Shown here piece by piece: positions 34,141-42,841 of a DNA stretch of 64,000 nucleotides (its first letter is position 1; every line of letters begins with the position of its first letter). The notes beneath the pieces are model-generated. The model was not told the origin of the DNA. It worked only from the letters and a program-made list of their open reading frames with translations, and made no database searches. Position numbers and translations under genes: made by a program. The stretch is from Luteitalea pratensis (GTDB lineage: Bacteria; Acidobacteriota; Vicinamibacteria; Vicinamibacterales; Vicinamibacteraceae): contig NZ_CP015136.1 in assembly GCF_001618865.1 (NCBI RefSeq), positions 5,119,001-5,183,000 of the forward strand, written 5' to 3'.

Positions 34141-35520
34141 ATGACCCGTCAACCCTCGCGCCGACGCTTCCTCGTTCACTCGGCCGCCGGTGCCGCGGCG
34201 ACGTTCGGCGCCGTGTCGGCACCCGCTGTGATCTCGGCGCAGTCCCAGGCTCGCGTCGCCGGCGCCAATCGCCGCGTGCGGGTCGGACTCATCGGCTGCG
34301 GCGGCATGGGCAACGGCGACCTGCGCGACATGCTCAAGGCGGGCGCGCAACTGGTCGCCCTCTGCGACGTCGACGACCGGCAGGTCAGCAAGACTGCCGC
34401 CAGCATGTCGAAGCAGTTCAACCAGACGGCGGAACTGACCACGCGCGACTTCCGCAAGGTGCTCGACCGCAAGGACATCGATGCGGTGATCGTCGGGACA
34501 CCCGATCACTGGCACGCACTGCCGACGGTGATGGCCTGCCAGGCCGGCAAGGACGTCTATGTCGAGAAACCGCTCGCGCTCACGATCGGCGAGGGCCGGG
34601 TGATGGTCGATGCGGCGCGCACGCATGGCCGGGTGGTGCAGATGGGCACCCAGCAACGCAGCGCGAAGCACTTCACCGACGCCGTCGACTACGTGAAGGG
34701 CGGCGCACTCGGCAAGATCCGCCTGGTGAAAACCTGGGCCTACCAGGACTGGATGGGCAACATCCCCGTCAAGCCCGATGGACCGGCCCCCGCCGAAGTC
34801 GACTATGACATGTGGCTTGGCCCCGCGAAGCTGCGGCCGTACAACGAGAACCGATTCCACTTCAACTTCCGCTGGTACTACGACTACTCGGGCGGGCTGA
34901 TGACCGACTGGGGCGCCCACATGATCGACATCGCCAACTGGGGCATGGGCGTCAAGGCGCCGAAGGCAGCGGTCTCGGTTGGCGGCAAGTTCGGCTTCCC
35001 CGACGATGCCGAGGAGACCCCGGACACGCAGCAGGCGCTCTGGGAGTGCGACGGATTCTCGATGGTGTGGGAGCACGCCACCTCGATCGGCCAGGGGCCC
35101 TACATGCGCGATCACGGCGTCGCCTTCCATGGCAACAACGGCGTGCTCGTGGTGGACCGCGGCGGCTGGGAGGTCCTGCCGGAGACCGAGACCAAGAGCG
35201 GCAAGAAGACGTACCGGATGATGGGCGAGCCTCGCCGGGGCGCCGGTAACGAGGACTCGCATCTCAAGCACGTGCAGGACTTCCTCGACTGCATGGACAC
35301 GCGCAAGGCACCGCGGTCCGACGTCGAGGTCGGTCACAACTCGATGATCGCGTGCCACCTGGCCAACATCGCGTTCCGTCTCAAGCGCCGCGTGCAGTGG
35401 GACGCCGACAAGGAGCAGTTTGTCGGCGACGAGGAGGCGCAGCGCCTGCTGATGCCGCAGTACCGGGCGCCGTGGGTGCTCCCGAAGGTCACCAAACCGA
35501 CGTCGTCGGCTGCACGCTAG
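34141..35520 (+). CDS. Tat-exported Gfo/Idh/MocA family oxidoreductase
   Basis: The 459-aa product starts with a twin-arginine signal (SRRRFLVHSAAGAAA, about 1-33). A Rossmann domain follows (VGLIGCGGMGNGD near residue 49) with the family EKP motif in DVYVEKPLALT (near residue 140), and then the C-terminal beta-sheet domain with DWGAHMIDIANW. Exported members act on sugars or glycosides in the periplasm; substrate unknown. I chose 34141 because the signal peptide and a TATGCT promoter fit. The frame is open further upstream without homology. Confidence 0.88.
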   Translation: MTRQPSRRRFLVHSAAGAAATFGAVSAPAVISAQSQARVAGANRRVRVGLIGCGGMGNGDLRDMLKAGAQLVALCDVDDRQVSKTAASMSKQFNQTAELTTRDFRKVLDRKDIDAVIVGTPDHWHALPTVMACQAGKDVYVEKPLALTIGEGRVMVDAARTHGRVVQMGTQQRSAKHFTDAVDYVKGGALGKIRLVKTWAYQDWMGNIPVKPDGPAPAEVDYDMWLGPAKLRPYNENRFHFNFRWYYDYSGGLMTDWGAHMIDIANWGMGVKAPKAAVSVGGKFGFPDDAEETPDTQQALWECDGFSMVWEHATSIGQGPYMRDHGVAFHGNNGVLVVDRGGWEVLPETETKSGKKTYRMMGEPRRGAGNEDSHLKHVQDFLDCMDTRKAPRSDVEVGHNSMIACHLANIAFRLKRRVQWDADKEQFVGDEEAQRLLMPQYRAPWVLPKVTKPTSSAAR

Positions 35521-35547
35521 CGCGCGCAGCCTGGCCCGCAGCCTGCA

Positions 35548-35918
35548 GACAACTGTGTGAACCAGCGGGTCGCCTGCGCGATGCTCGCAAGCGCGGGCAC
35601 CACGTGACCGTCGTGGACGACAGACGCCGTGCGGTGGAGGCGGCGATTGACGGGACGTTCGACCTGGTCCTGATGGACGTGCAGCTGCCCGAGATGAGCG
35701 GCCTCGAGGCCACCGCGGCGATTCGCACCAGCGAACGCGGCACCGGGCGGCGTCTGCCCATCGTGGCCATGACCGCCGACGCGATGCCGGGCGACCGCGA
35801 GCGCTGTCTCCGTGCGGGCATGGACGACTACCTGACCAAGCCGGTCACCATGCGCGCACTCAGCGACATCGTGGAGCGGCTCAGCGAGACGCCGGCGCCT
35901 CGCAAGCGGGCCGGCTGA
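35548..35918 (+). pseudogene. decayed receiver domain of a hybrid kinase or response regulator
   Basis: Reading from 35548, one frame gives DNCVNQRVACAMLASAG, typical of the start of a hybrid-kinase receiver (EDNxVN). A one-base deletion near 35598 then shifts to the frame HHVTVVDDRRRAVEAA, which continues through LVLMDVQLPEMSGLEATAAI (phospho-acceptor Asp), the MTADA strand and the DDYLTKPV lysine to the C-terminus. Nothing of the upstream kinase remains; the fragment begins 27 nt after the oxidoreductase stop. It is a remnant of a lost signalling gene. Confidence 0.8.
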
Positions 35919-35961
35919 TCGCCCGGCGCAGCCTCGACGCCCGGGCGTCGCCAGGTTGTCG

Positions 35962-35967
35962 TATAAG
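35962..35967 (+). promoter_or_regulatory. -10-like TATAAG, predicted leaderless promoter
   Basis: TATAAG is followed by 6 nt and the ATG at 35974, with no Shine-Dalgarno. Confidence 0.5.
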
Positions 35968-35973
35968 ACTGGG

Positions 35974-36867
35974 ATGCCCCTGCTGACCGGCCCTCGCGCC
36001 ACCCGCCGACAGTTCCTGGTTACCGCTGGTGCCGCTGCCGCCAGCCTCACCTTCACGCGCCTGTCAGTATCGGCAGCGCAGGGTCCGGCGCACCCGCTCC
36101 GCCTCGCGCTGCTCGCGGATACGCACATCCCCGCGAATCCGGCCGACCGATCCCGCGGCTTCTCCCCCGTCGACAACCTCGCGAAGGTCGTGTCGCAGGT
36201 GCTCGCCACGCCCGCCGACGGCGCGCTGGTCGGTGGTGACCTCGCACGCCTGAAGGGACTGCCGGAGGATTACGCGCGCCTGCACGAGATGCTGGCGCCG
36301 GTGCTGGCGAAGATGCCGACCGGCCTCATCCTCGGCAACCACGACAATCGCGAGAACTTCCGCCAGGCATTTCCCGCAGTGGCCGGCGCGGCACCGGCCC
36401 TGGCCAACAAGCACACGACCACCCGCGAGGCCGGCGGCCTGCGCTTCGTGCTGCTCGACTCGCTGCTGGCCACCGACGTGACGCCGGGGCAGCTCGGTTC
36501 CGCGCAACGCACGTGGCTGGCGTCGCAACTGGCGGGCTCATCCACCCCGACGGTGATACTCGTGCATCACACGCTCGGCGGCAACGACGGCGAACTCATG
36601 GACGCCGAACGCCTCTTCGACGTGCTACGGCCGCATCGCCAAGTGAAGGCGATCATGTACGGGCACTCGCACAAGTACGAAGTGATCGAGCGCGAAGGCC
36701 TGCAACTCATCAACCTGCCTGCCGTGGGCTACAACTTCGTCGACAACGAACCCGTCGGCTGGATCGACTCGGTGTGGACCGACGAAGGCGTGGATCTCAC
36801 GCTGCGATCCATCGGCGGCAACCAGGCGGGTAACGGGCAGACCACGTCGGTGCACTGGGCACGCTGA
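35974..36867 (+). CDS. Tat-exported calcineurin-like metallophosphoesterase
   Basis: The 297-aa protein has a twin-arginine signal (ATRRQFLVTAGAAAASL, about 8-32). The metallophosphoesterase motifs follow in order: LLADTHIP (near residue 47), VGGDLAR, ILGNHDNR, VHHTLGG and YGHSHKYE. All predicted metal ligands are present, so it is probably an active periplasmic phosphoesterase; substrate unknown. The start at 35974 is supported by the signal peptide and the TATAAG hexamer. Confidence 0.88.
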   Translation: MPLLTGPRATRRQFLVTAGAAAASLTFTRLSVSAAQGPAHPLRLALLADTHIPANPADRSRGFSPVDNLAKVVSQVLATPADGALVGGDLARLKGLPEDYARLHEMLAPVLAKMPTGLILGNHDNRENFRQAFPAVAGAAPALANKHTTTREAGGLRFVLLDSLLATDVTPGQLGSAQRTWLASQLAGSSTPTVILVHHTLGGNDGELMDAERLFDVLRPHRQVKAIMYGHSHKYEVIEREGLQLINLPAVGYNFVDNEPVGWIDSVWTDEGVDLTLRSIGGNQAGNGQTTSVHWAR

Positions 36868-37275
36868 AATTGCGATGCGAGTCGTAGCTGCTGATGTTCA
36901 GGTCGTCGAGCAGCTGGACGAACGCGGGCGCGTCGGCCAGCGCCCGGTTGGTGACGACCTCGTCGAGCCGCGCGTCTTTCAGGGATGGCGGCAGGACATC
37001 CCTCCGCGTCACGGCAGACGTCGACGCCAGGTAGCGCGACGACACGACGGGACGCCGCTCCCCGTCCTCGAGGACCTCGAAGTCGTCCTTCACGAGATCG
37101 GCGCATCACCGTCGCCGGTCACGACGGCGGAGACCTCGACCAACGCGATCTCGGCCCGGAACGATGGCCGATCCAAAGGCGGCTGCGCCGGGTTCTGCGC
37201 CTGCGGCCTCGCGGCCAGCAGCACCCCGGCCGCGACGACGCCGGCCACACACACCGCCCCTCTCCCCGACCTCAT
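36865..37275 (-). pseudogene. decayed, truncated VWFA-domain secreted protein
   Basis: The minus-strand frame starting at 37275 gives a signal peptide and FRAEIALVEVSAVVTGDGDAPI, then stops. After a shift near 37095 the next frame reads DLVKDDFEVLEDGERRPVVSS and later VQLLDDLNISSYDSHRNF. This follows the start of VWFA proteins such as the intact neighbour at 37514-39367 (VEVSALVVDAEG, EFEVYDGGRKQ, LLIDDLHI). The copy then ends against the phosphoesterase gene, so most of the VWFA domain is missing. Confidence 0.72.
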
Positions 37276-37305
37276 TCGTACGTGTTCTCTTTCGTGGGCT
37301 GGGCC

Positions 37306-37330
37306 GGGCTCGGAGAGCCGGCCCTACCGA
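37306..37330. repeat. GCTC-GGA-GAGC...CCCTACC dispersed hairpin
   Basis: GCTC-GGA-GAGC followed by CGGCCCTACC. It has the same loop and tail as the elements at 39400-39425 and, on the minus strand, 8656-8675. Confidence 0.75.
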
Positions 37331-37356
37331 TCGTCCGGCGGCTACACGTTCGCGTG

Positions 37357-37470
37357 GTAGCCGTCGACCTTCCGCGTGGTAGCCGTCGCCCCTTCGATTG
37401 TAGCCGTCGACCTTCCGCGTGGTAGCCGTCGCCCCTTCGGTTGTAGCCGTCGACCTTCAGGTCGACGGTC
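37357..37470. repeat. tandem GTAGCCGTCG(A/C)CC repeat, 43-nt compound unit
   Basis: GTAGCCGTCG starts at 37357, 37379, 37400, 37422 and 37443, so spacings alternate 22 and 21 nt. A-type (GACCTTCCGC) and C-type (GCCCCTTCG) half-units alternate. The last copy closes into a hairpin, CCGTCGACCTTCAGGTCGACGG. A short CAGGCGT/TAGGCGT array (37500-37516) follows and provides the TAA stop of the next minus-strand gene. Confidence 0.9.
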
Positions 37471-37513
37471 AGTGATCTTCCCGAGAGATCGTGGAGGCGT
37501 CAGGCGTTAGGCG

Positions 37514-39367
37514 TTACTGTGACCCGCCTGCCATCAACCGTTTTGCTTCCGGGTCGACGAATGCCGTCGGCTTGGGCGACTGGCTCAGCGTCAGCAGCGC
37601 CTCGGGCGTCGGCACCTTGCCGGCCTCGACCGTCACGTCGAGGTACATCGACCCACCGCGCCCCGACTGCTGATGGACGGTGGCCACGCGAATCTGGTGC
37701 GGCCCGGGGGGCAGGTCGATGCACCAGATGGTCCGCAGCCCGAGCGTGCCGAGCATCTCCACCTGCTGGGGACCCACCTTGAGTTCGGCCTTCTTCTGGG
37801 TGGCGTTGGCCATCTTGCCGTTGCCATCGATGCTCAGGATGGCCTGCTCGATGCCGACGCGATCGCCCTCGAGGCCGTTGACGAGCGGCCCTCCAGCCGT
37901 CTCCGTGATGACCGCGTAGCGCACCTTGCCCTTCTGCTCGCCGATCGCGATCATCTGCACGACCATCGGCAACGCGTCCACGGGCACGATCCCCGACAGC
38001 AGTGACCGGATCGCCGGCGACAGGTTGGACGGGACCTTGTCGGCCTCGGGAATGCCCGGCGGCGCCATGTACCCCTTGCGCGAGAGCACCTTCACACCAG
38101 GCCGCGTGACCCGCACCTCGAGCGGCCGGACACGTGTGCCCTTCACTTCCTTGTCGGGCTCGTACCCCAAAACGTAGTAGTCGCTGGCATCGCGCAGCAC
38201 TCGGTCCACGGCGGCGCCGAGGTCGTTCGTGTCGACAAGCGAGACCCCGCCGGTCAGGGCCGCCAGGTCGCGCAGTTGGTTCTTGGCCTGCATGAACTGC
38301 GCGTTGATGTTGGAGAGGTCGTCCTGGGCGATCTCGCGGCCGCCAAAGCCGCGCGTGTTGCCCTCGCTCGCGACATCGACCTGACGCGTGAAGCCCTCAA
38401 TCATGCGATCGGTCGACAGGTCCAGCCCCGCCGGGTTCATCGGATACACGGCGAGGTCGGCCACCGACGCCGCCGCCAGGGCATCGTGCATGGCGCCCGT
38501 GGTGTCGCCGCTCAGCGAGGCCGACGTCGTGATCGATCCGCCAATCGATGAGCCCTCGGTCAGGAACACCAGCGACTTGCGCCTGCCACCGACTTCACGC
38601 ACGGCATTGGCGATGCGCCCAATCGCCTCGTAGGCATCCTCGAGGCGCATGGCACGCTGCTGCTCGGAGGCGGCGAGCCCGGGCGTGCGCATGCCTTGCA
38701 GCAGCGGATTGGAGAACGTCTGCGGCGTCTGCCGCAATTCCAGGGTCGGATCCGGCAGCCGGATTCCTGCAAACGACTCGATGATCTCCAGCGCTCGCCG
38801 GCGATCGCGGATGAAGCCGGCGGTGGCAATCCCCGGTGTGCTGGTCAGCCCGACATACAACAGATCCGACGGGGCCAGGTTGGCAATCAGGTGCCGCGCG
38901 GCATTGCGCGCCTTCTCCGTCCGGCGCGCGTCGATGTGCAGATCGTCGATCAGCAGGCCGATCACCCGCGACGACGAACTCCATGCGTTGGTGACCAGGG
39001 CGACAGCATTGTTCGGGTCGCTCGGTGACTCGACGGTGTCCAGCGGAATCGAGCCGCCGTTGTAGGTGTAGGCGGCAAACGACTGGATGTCCTGCTTGCG
39101 GCCGCCGTCGTAGACCTCGAATTCGTTTGCCTTGAGGTCGCGCACCGGATTGCCCTCGGCGTCCACCACGAGGGCGCTCACCTCGACGCGCGTCACCTTC
39201 AACCGAAACGTCGGTCGCAAGTCCGACGACACGTTCGTGTCGAGCGGCATCGTCGGCAGTTCCCGCCCCGTCGGCTGGTTGCGCATGCCGCTCATGATCT
39301 GGGCAGAAGCACCAGCCGGAATGCACAACAGGACACACGCCAGGAGAGGCGTTATGCGAAGAGCCAT
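37514..39367 (-). CDS. secreted VWFA-domain protein
   Basis: The 617-aa protein has a signal peptide (ALRITPLLACVLLCIPAGASA, about 2-22), a short beta domain (KVTRVEVSALVVDAEGNPV near residue 55), and a von Willebrand A domain (about 110-420) with LLIDDLHI at the first strand. The metal-site motif is imperfect because the usual DxSxS reads DDLHI. A C-terminal beta-rich region follows. Such VWFA-related Acidobacteriota proteins are abundant and of unknown role. I chose the ATG at 39367 for its GAGGTGG site and signal peptide. Confidence 0.85.
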   Translation of the reverse strand: MALRITPLLACVLLCIPAGASAQIMSGMRNQPTGRELPTMPLDTNVSSDLRPTFRLKVTRVEVSALVVDAEGNPVRDLKANEFEVYDGGRKQDIQSFAAYTYNGGSIPLDTVESPSDPNNAVALVTNAWSSSSRVIGLLIDDLHIDARRTEKARNAARHLIANLAPSDLLYVGLTSTPGIATAGFIRDRRRALEIIESFAGIRLPDPTLELRQTPQTFSNPLLQGMRTPGLAASEQQRAMRLEDAYEAIGRIANAVREVGGRRKSLVFLTEGSSIGGSITTSASLSGDTTGAMHDALAAASVADLAVYPMNPAGLDLSTDRMIEGFTRQVDVASEGNTRGFGGREIAQDDLSNINAQFMQAKNQLRDLAALTGGVSLVDTNDLGAAVDRVLRDASDYYVLGYEPDKEVKGTRVRPLEVRVTRPGVKVLSRKGYMAPPGIPEADKVPSNLSPAIRSLLSGIVPVDALPMVVQMIAIGEQKGKVRYAVITETAGGPLVNGLEGDRVGIEQAILSIDGNGKMANATQKKAELKVGPQQVEMLGTLGLRTIWCIDLPPGPHQIRVATVHQQSGRGGSMYLDVTVEAGKVPTPEALLTLSQSPKPTAFVDPEAKRLMAGGSQ

Positions 39368-39399
39368 GGTCCCACCTCGACGCGGGCAGCAGACGTGAT

Positions 39400-39425
39400 G
39401 GACCGCTCGGAGAGCGGTCCCTACC
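39400..39425. repeat. GGACCGCTC-GGA-GAGCGGTCC-CTACC dispersed hairpin
   Basis: Perfect 9-bp arms enclose a GGA loop, followed by CTACC. It is the best-formed copy of the dispersed hairpin family. Confidence 0.85.
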
Positions 39426-39454
39426 AACGATGCTCGGCAGCGGTATGGGGCCAG

Positions 39455-39488
39455 TGTAACGCTTAACGCTTAACGCTTAACGCCTACG
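39455..39488. repeat. heptamer array CGCTTAA
   Basis: Four units of CGCTTAA/CGCCTAC. CGCTTAA is the reverse complement of TTAAGCG, found in other arrays. Confidence 0.9.
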
Positions 39489-39529
39489 GCCTGCTGCTGC
39501 CGGCGCCCGGAGCACGGCCACGCCGCGAC

Positions 39530-40930
39530 CTACGACTCCTTGGGCTCGTACTCGGCGCGATCGGCCGGGCGGGCCAGGACCCGCCTGGCCACCGGGTCGA
39601 AGCCCATCGCACGTCCTTCCTTGTACGACTGGACGCCGAGCTGGATGGCGACGGTCACCTGGTAGCCCTTCAGCACGTCGTAGATGGGCGCCTGGCGGCT
39701 GCGCATGCTGTTCAACCAGTTGTCGGCGAGGTCCTCCATCGGCTGGTCCGTGGTGATCTCCACCTCGGTCAGGCCGTCGTTGGCCTCCTTGAACTGTTTC
39801 TCGAACGTCCGCTCGGCGGTGATCACACCGCGGCCGCTCCCGCGCACCGCCGGCGGTCCCGGCTGCCGCGCCGCCGGCAGCACCTGCAGGGTCCCCCAGT
39901 TGCCGTACACGGTGATCGGCGCCGAACTCTCGTTCGCCATGCAGGAGACCATGTTGAAGCAGTATTCCTTCGGGTACTCCACCGTCGTCATGTAGGTGTC
40001 GGGGACCTGACGATCCTTCTGCACGTAGATGCCGCCACCGCTGACGACCCGCGTCGGGAAGTCGAAGCCGACGATGGCACTGAGGGCGCCAAGGCGGTGG
40101 AACAGCAGGTCGGTCGCGTTGCCGCCCGAGTAGTCCCAGAACTTGCGCCACCGGAAGTAGCGTTCCTTGCTGAACGGGCGCTTGCGGGCGCCGCCGAGCC
40201 ACGCCTGCCAGTCGAGGTTCTCGGGCGTGACCGGTGCGTCAGGCCAGGACTCGCTGCCGATACCGGGGATCGGGTAGTCCCACATGCCCTCGGTGGTGTT
40301 GCGGTTGTAGCTGATGAACCCCCACACCACTTTGCCCATCCTGCCGGCTTGCACGTACTCGTGCAGCTTCTGGTCTAGCGGGGAATTCAGGCCGGAACCG
40401 CCCACCTGCAACATGCGCCCTGTCTGCTGCACGACGTCGTGCAGTTTCGCGGCCTCGTCGATGCTGTAGGTCATCGGCTTCTCGAGGTACACGTCCTTGC
40501 CGGTCAGCAGCGCCGCGCGCGCGATCGGGTAGTGCAGGTGATCGGGCACGACGACCACGACGCCGTCGATGTCAGGGCGATCCAGCACGGTGCGGTAGTC
40601 ACGCCCGCCACGCTCGGCGCCCGTCTTGACCTTCGCGTTGTCCACGCGAGGCTGCCAGACGTCGCAGACCTCGACGAACTCGACGTCGCCCTGGCGCTCG
40701 CGCCGGGGGAGAAAGCCACGGCGAAGCAGATCCTGGAACTGCATGCCGCAGCCGATGAAGCCGAGGCGGATGCGGTCGTTGGCGCCAAGCACACGGCTCG
40801 CTGATCGGGACATTGGCTGCGTGGCTTCTACCCGTGTAGCGGCACCGGCAAGAGAGGCGCCGGCTACGGTGCCGGCCGTCTGGCCGAGGAACTGGCGTCG
40901 GGTGGTCGTCTTGCTGGACTCGCTGGACAC
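39530..40930 (-). CDS. Tat-exported Gfo/Idh/MocA family oxidoreductase
   Basis: A 466-aa protein with a twin-arginine signal (TTTRRQFLGQTAGTVAG, about 8-35), a Rossmann motif LGFIGCGMQFQD (near residue 56), and the family Lys-Pro motif in DVYLEKPMTYS. The C-terminal domain has the conserved FWDYSGGNATDLLFH region, aligned to DWGAH in the other copy. Substrate is unknown. It is only loosely similar to the protein at 34141-35520, so they are separate subfamilies rather than a recent duplicate. Confidence 0.87.
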   Translation of the reverse strand: MSSESSKTTTRRQFLGQTAGTVAGASLAGAATRVEATQPMSRSASRVLGANDRIRLGFIGCGMQFQDLLRRGFLPRRERQGDVEFVEVCDVWQPRVDNAKVKTGAERGGRDYRTVLDRPDIDGVVVVVPDHLHYPIARAALLTGKDVYLEKPMTYSIDEAAKLHDVVQQTGRMLQVGGSGLNSPLDQKLHEYVQAGRMGKVVWGFISYNRNTTEGMWDYPIPGIGSESWPDAPVTPENLDWQAWLGGARKRPFSKERYFRWRKFWDYSGGNATDLLFHRLGALSAIVGFDFPTRVVSGGGIYVQKDRQVPDTYMTTVEYPKEYCFNMVSCMANESSAPITVYGNWGTLQVLPAARQPGPPAVRGSGRGVITAERTFEKQFKEANDGLTEVEITTDQPMEDLADNWLNSMRSRQAPIYDVLKGYQVTVAIQLGVQSYKEGRAMGFDPVARRVLARPADRAEYEPKES

Positions 40931-41297
40931 GCGGCTGCTCCTCGCGGCCTGGACAGCCCGTCGCCGCTCATTGGGAATGGGCCTACTTTATCGTCATCCC
41001 GGCCGCGCGCGATATCGTCGTTCACCGCTGGCCGGTTCTCCGACTTGTCCCACCGTAGCCTTGGCGGAGGTGGAGCCGGCCCGGGGCTCCGCACGTTAGC
41101 TCGGCCGCCCAACGGTGGAGGCCCCTCCATCATCGCGGAGGCCTCCCATCTCGTGGAGCCCGCATTCCTGCCTGGCCGCTGCGAGATTGTTCGCGAAATC
41201 CACGGCAGCCCGCGAGATCGGCCGGTCCACAGTCCCTGCCGTACTCCAATCGATCAGCGATCCCATGCGTGGCAGCGTTCCTGCAACCGGTCGCCGT
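40931..41297. other. intergenic region without a recognisable gene
   Basis: This 367-nt stretch separates the divergent oxidoreductase and small secreted protein genes. It holds GC-rich partial dyads such as the GGAGGC/GCCTCC pairs around 41118-41150. No reading frame in it looks coding. Confidence 0.6.
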
Positions 41298-41616
41298 ATG
41301 ACGGTTCGGTTTCTCCTTGTCCCACTGATCACGGTTCTGTCGATCGCTGGCACGACCGCCGTTCAGGCCCAGACAAGCGAGCCGACGCCGCCGCCCCACA
41401 CACGCCGGACCCGGCGCCACGATCGCGCAACTGGCGGCGCCCGTCACATGTACCTCTGTCGCGGGCCTGGACTGCTACCCCGTGGACACCCGTAAGCACC
41501 GGTTCAACCTGCAGATCATGGACGTCGACAGGTCGCCCGTCAGCAGCACGTTCGGCTACTACGTGGGCGGCCAGAACGGAACGACGATTTCGGCGGCATT
41601 CTCGGTGTTCTTCTGA
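41298..41616 (+). pseudogene. frameshifted small secreted protein
   Basis: ATG at 41298 opens a clean signal peptide (TVRFLLVPLITVLSIAGTTA, then VQAQ) and a proline-rich stretch. After about 41390 the frame becomes Arg-rich and stops early, while the +1 frame continues sensibly: TIAQLAAPVTCTSVAGLDCY, then FNLQIMDVDRSP and a C-terminal GTTISAAFSVFF before a TGA at 41614. The mature domain is about 75 aa with two Cys and no recognised family. A single indel in a C-rich run (natural or sequencing) explains it. Confidence 0.6.
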
Positions 41617-41645
41617 GGCCGGGGGCCTAGCGTAAGGAGAAGGCA

Positions 41646-42803
41646 ATGTCGAGCACCAGGATGACGCGCTCCCGCGGCGGCCGGCTGACGACGGCTCTCA
41701 CGGCCGGCACGTGCCTCGCCGCCCTGGCGGCGGTTGTCGGGCTGTCAGCCGCACGCGACACGCGCGAGACAGACGCCGGGGCGCCGGCGCAGCCTGCCAC
41801 GTCGAGTGCTGCCTTCAACGACGTCCACTTCCACCTGACCAACTACATCCAGGAAGGGCTCGACCTGCGCACCTTCCTGAAGATCATGGGCGACAAGGCC
41901 GGTCGCGTCGCCGTCTTCGGCATCCCGTTGCAGCAGCAGTGGTCCTACGGCAACACGGGCACGTTCGCGCCGACCTACTACCTGCAGACCGACGCGCCGC
42001 TCTACTACTACTCGTTCACGGACGCGGCGATCGCGATGCAGTACCGGTCGTTGACGCCCACCGAGCAGGCACGCCTGGACCCGATGATCACCGGGTTCAA
42101 TCCTGCCGACATGTACGCCGCCGATCACATCAAGCGGGTGCTGAAGACGTTCCCCGGCGTCTTCAGCGGCATCGGCGAGTTCACGATTCACAAGGAGTTC
42201 GTCTCGTCGAAGGTCGCCGGCGAGACTGCCAGCCTGCTCAACCCCGCGCTCGATCGCGTGCTCGACTTCGCCGCTGAGGTCGGCCTCGTTGTCCTGATGC
42301 ACACCGACATCAACATGCCGTTCCCGAGACCCGGGCAGGATCCCTACCCGATGGAGCAGTTGCGCGATCTCCTGGTGCGCCACCCGAAGACCACCGTGAT
42401 CTGGGCCCACGGCGGCCTCGGCCGCATCGTCCGGCCGGTGGAGGACGAGGTCGGCCTCCTTGATCGCGCACTGTCGAACCCGGCGCTGAAGCACCTGCAC
42501 GTCGACCTCTCGTGGGACGAGGTCGCCAAGTACATCGTCTCGTCACCGGCAACGATCAAGGCCACCGCCGATCTCCTTACGCGTCACCCGGATCGCTTCC
42601 TGTTCGGCACCGATGAAGTCGCCCCGGCCGACCAGCAGAAGTACCTCAAGGTCTACGAGATGTACGCGCCGCTGTTTGCCGCGCTACCGCCAGACGTCAG
42701 CGAGAAATTACGCAAGGGCAACTACGAGCGTCTCTTCGACGAGGCGCGCCGCAAGGTCCGCGCGTGGGAACGGACGCACGCGCCAAAGGGCAGCGGCCAG
42801 TGA
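41646..42803 (+). CDS. exported amidohydrolase (amidohydrolase-2 type)
   Basis: The 385-aa protein has a long signal sequence (about 1-36) and a TIM-barrel hydrolase. It has the metal site NDVHFHLTNY (near residue 59), GIGEFTIHKEF, VLMHTDINMPF, WAHGGLGR and FLFGTDEVAP. It is the first gene of a three-gene set with an outer-membrane porin and an exported glutaminase; GTAAGGAG precedes the ATG. Substrate unknown; the operon suggests scavenging of an amide- or amino-acid-derived nutrient. Confidence 0.82.
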   Translation: MSSTRMTRSRGGRLTTALTAGTCLAALAAVVGLSAARDTRETDAGAPAQPATSSAAFNDVHFHLTNYIQEGLDLRTFLKIMGDKAGRVAVFGIPLQQQWSYGNTGTFAPTYYLQTDAPLYYYSFTDAAIAMQYRSLTPTEQARLDPMITGFNPADMYAADHIKRVLKTFPGVFSGIGEFTIHKEFVSSKVAGETASLLNPALDRVLDFAAEVGLVVLMHTDINMPFPRPGQDPYPMEQLRDLLVRHPKTTVIWAHGGLGRIVRPVEDEVGLLDRALSNPALKHLHVDLSWDEVAKYIVSSPATIKATADLLTRHPDRFLFGTDEVAPADQQKYLKVYEMYAPLFAALPPDVSEKLRKGNYERLFDEARRKVRAWERTHAPKGSGQ

Positions 42804-42841
42804 GTTCCATCGGGCAACCCCGCCCCGGGAAGGAGTCAGTC

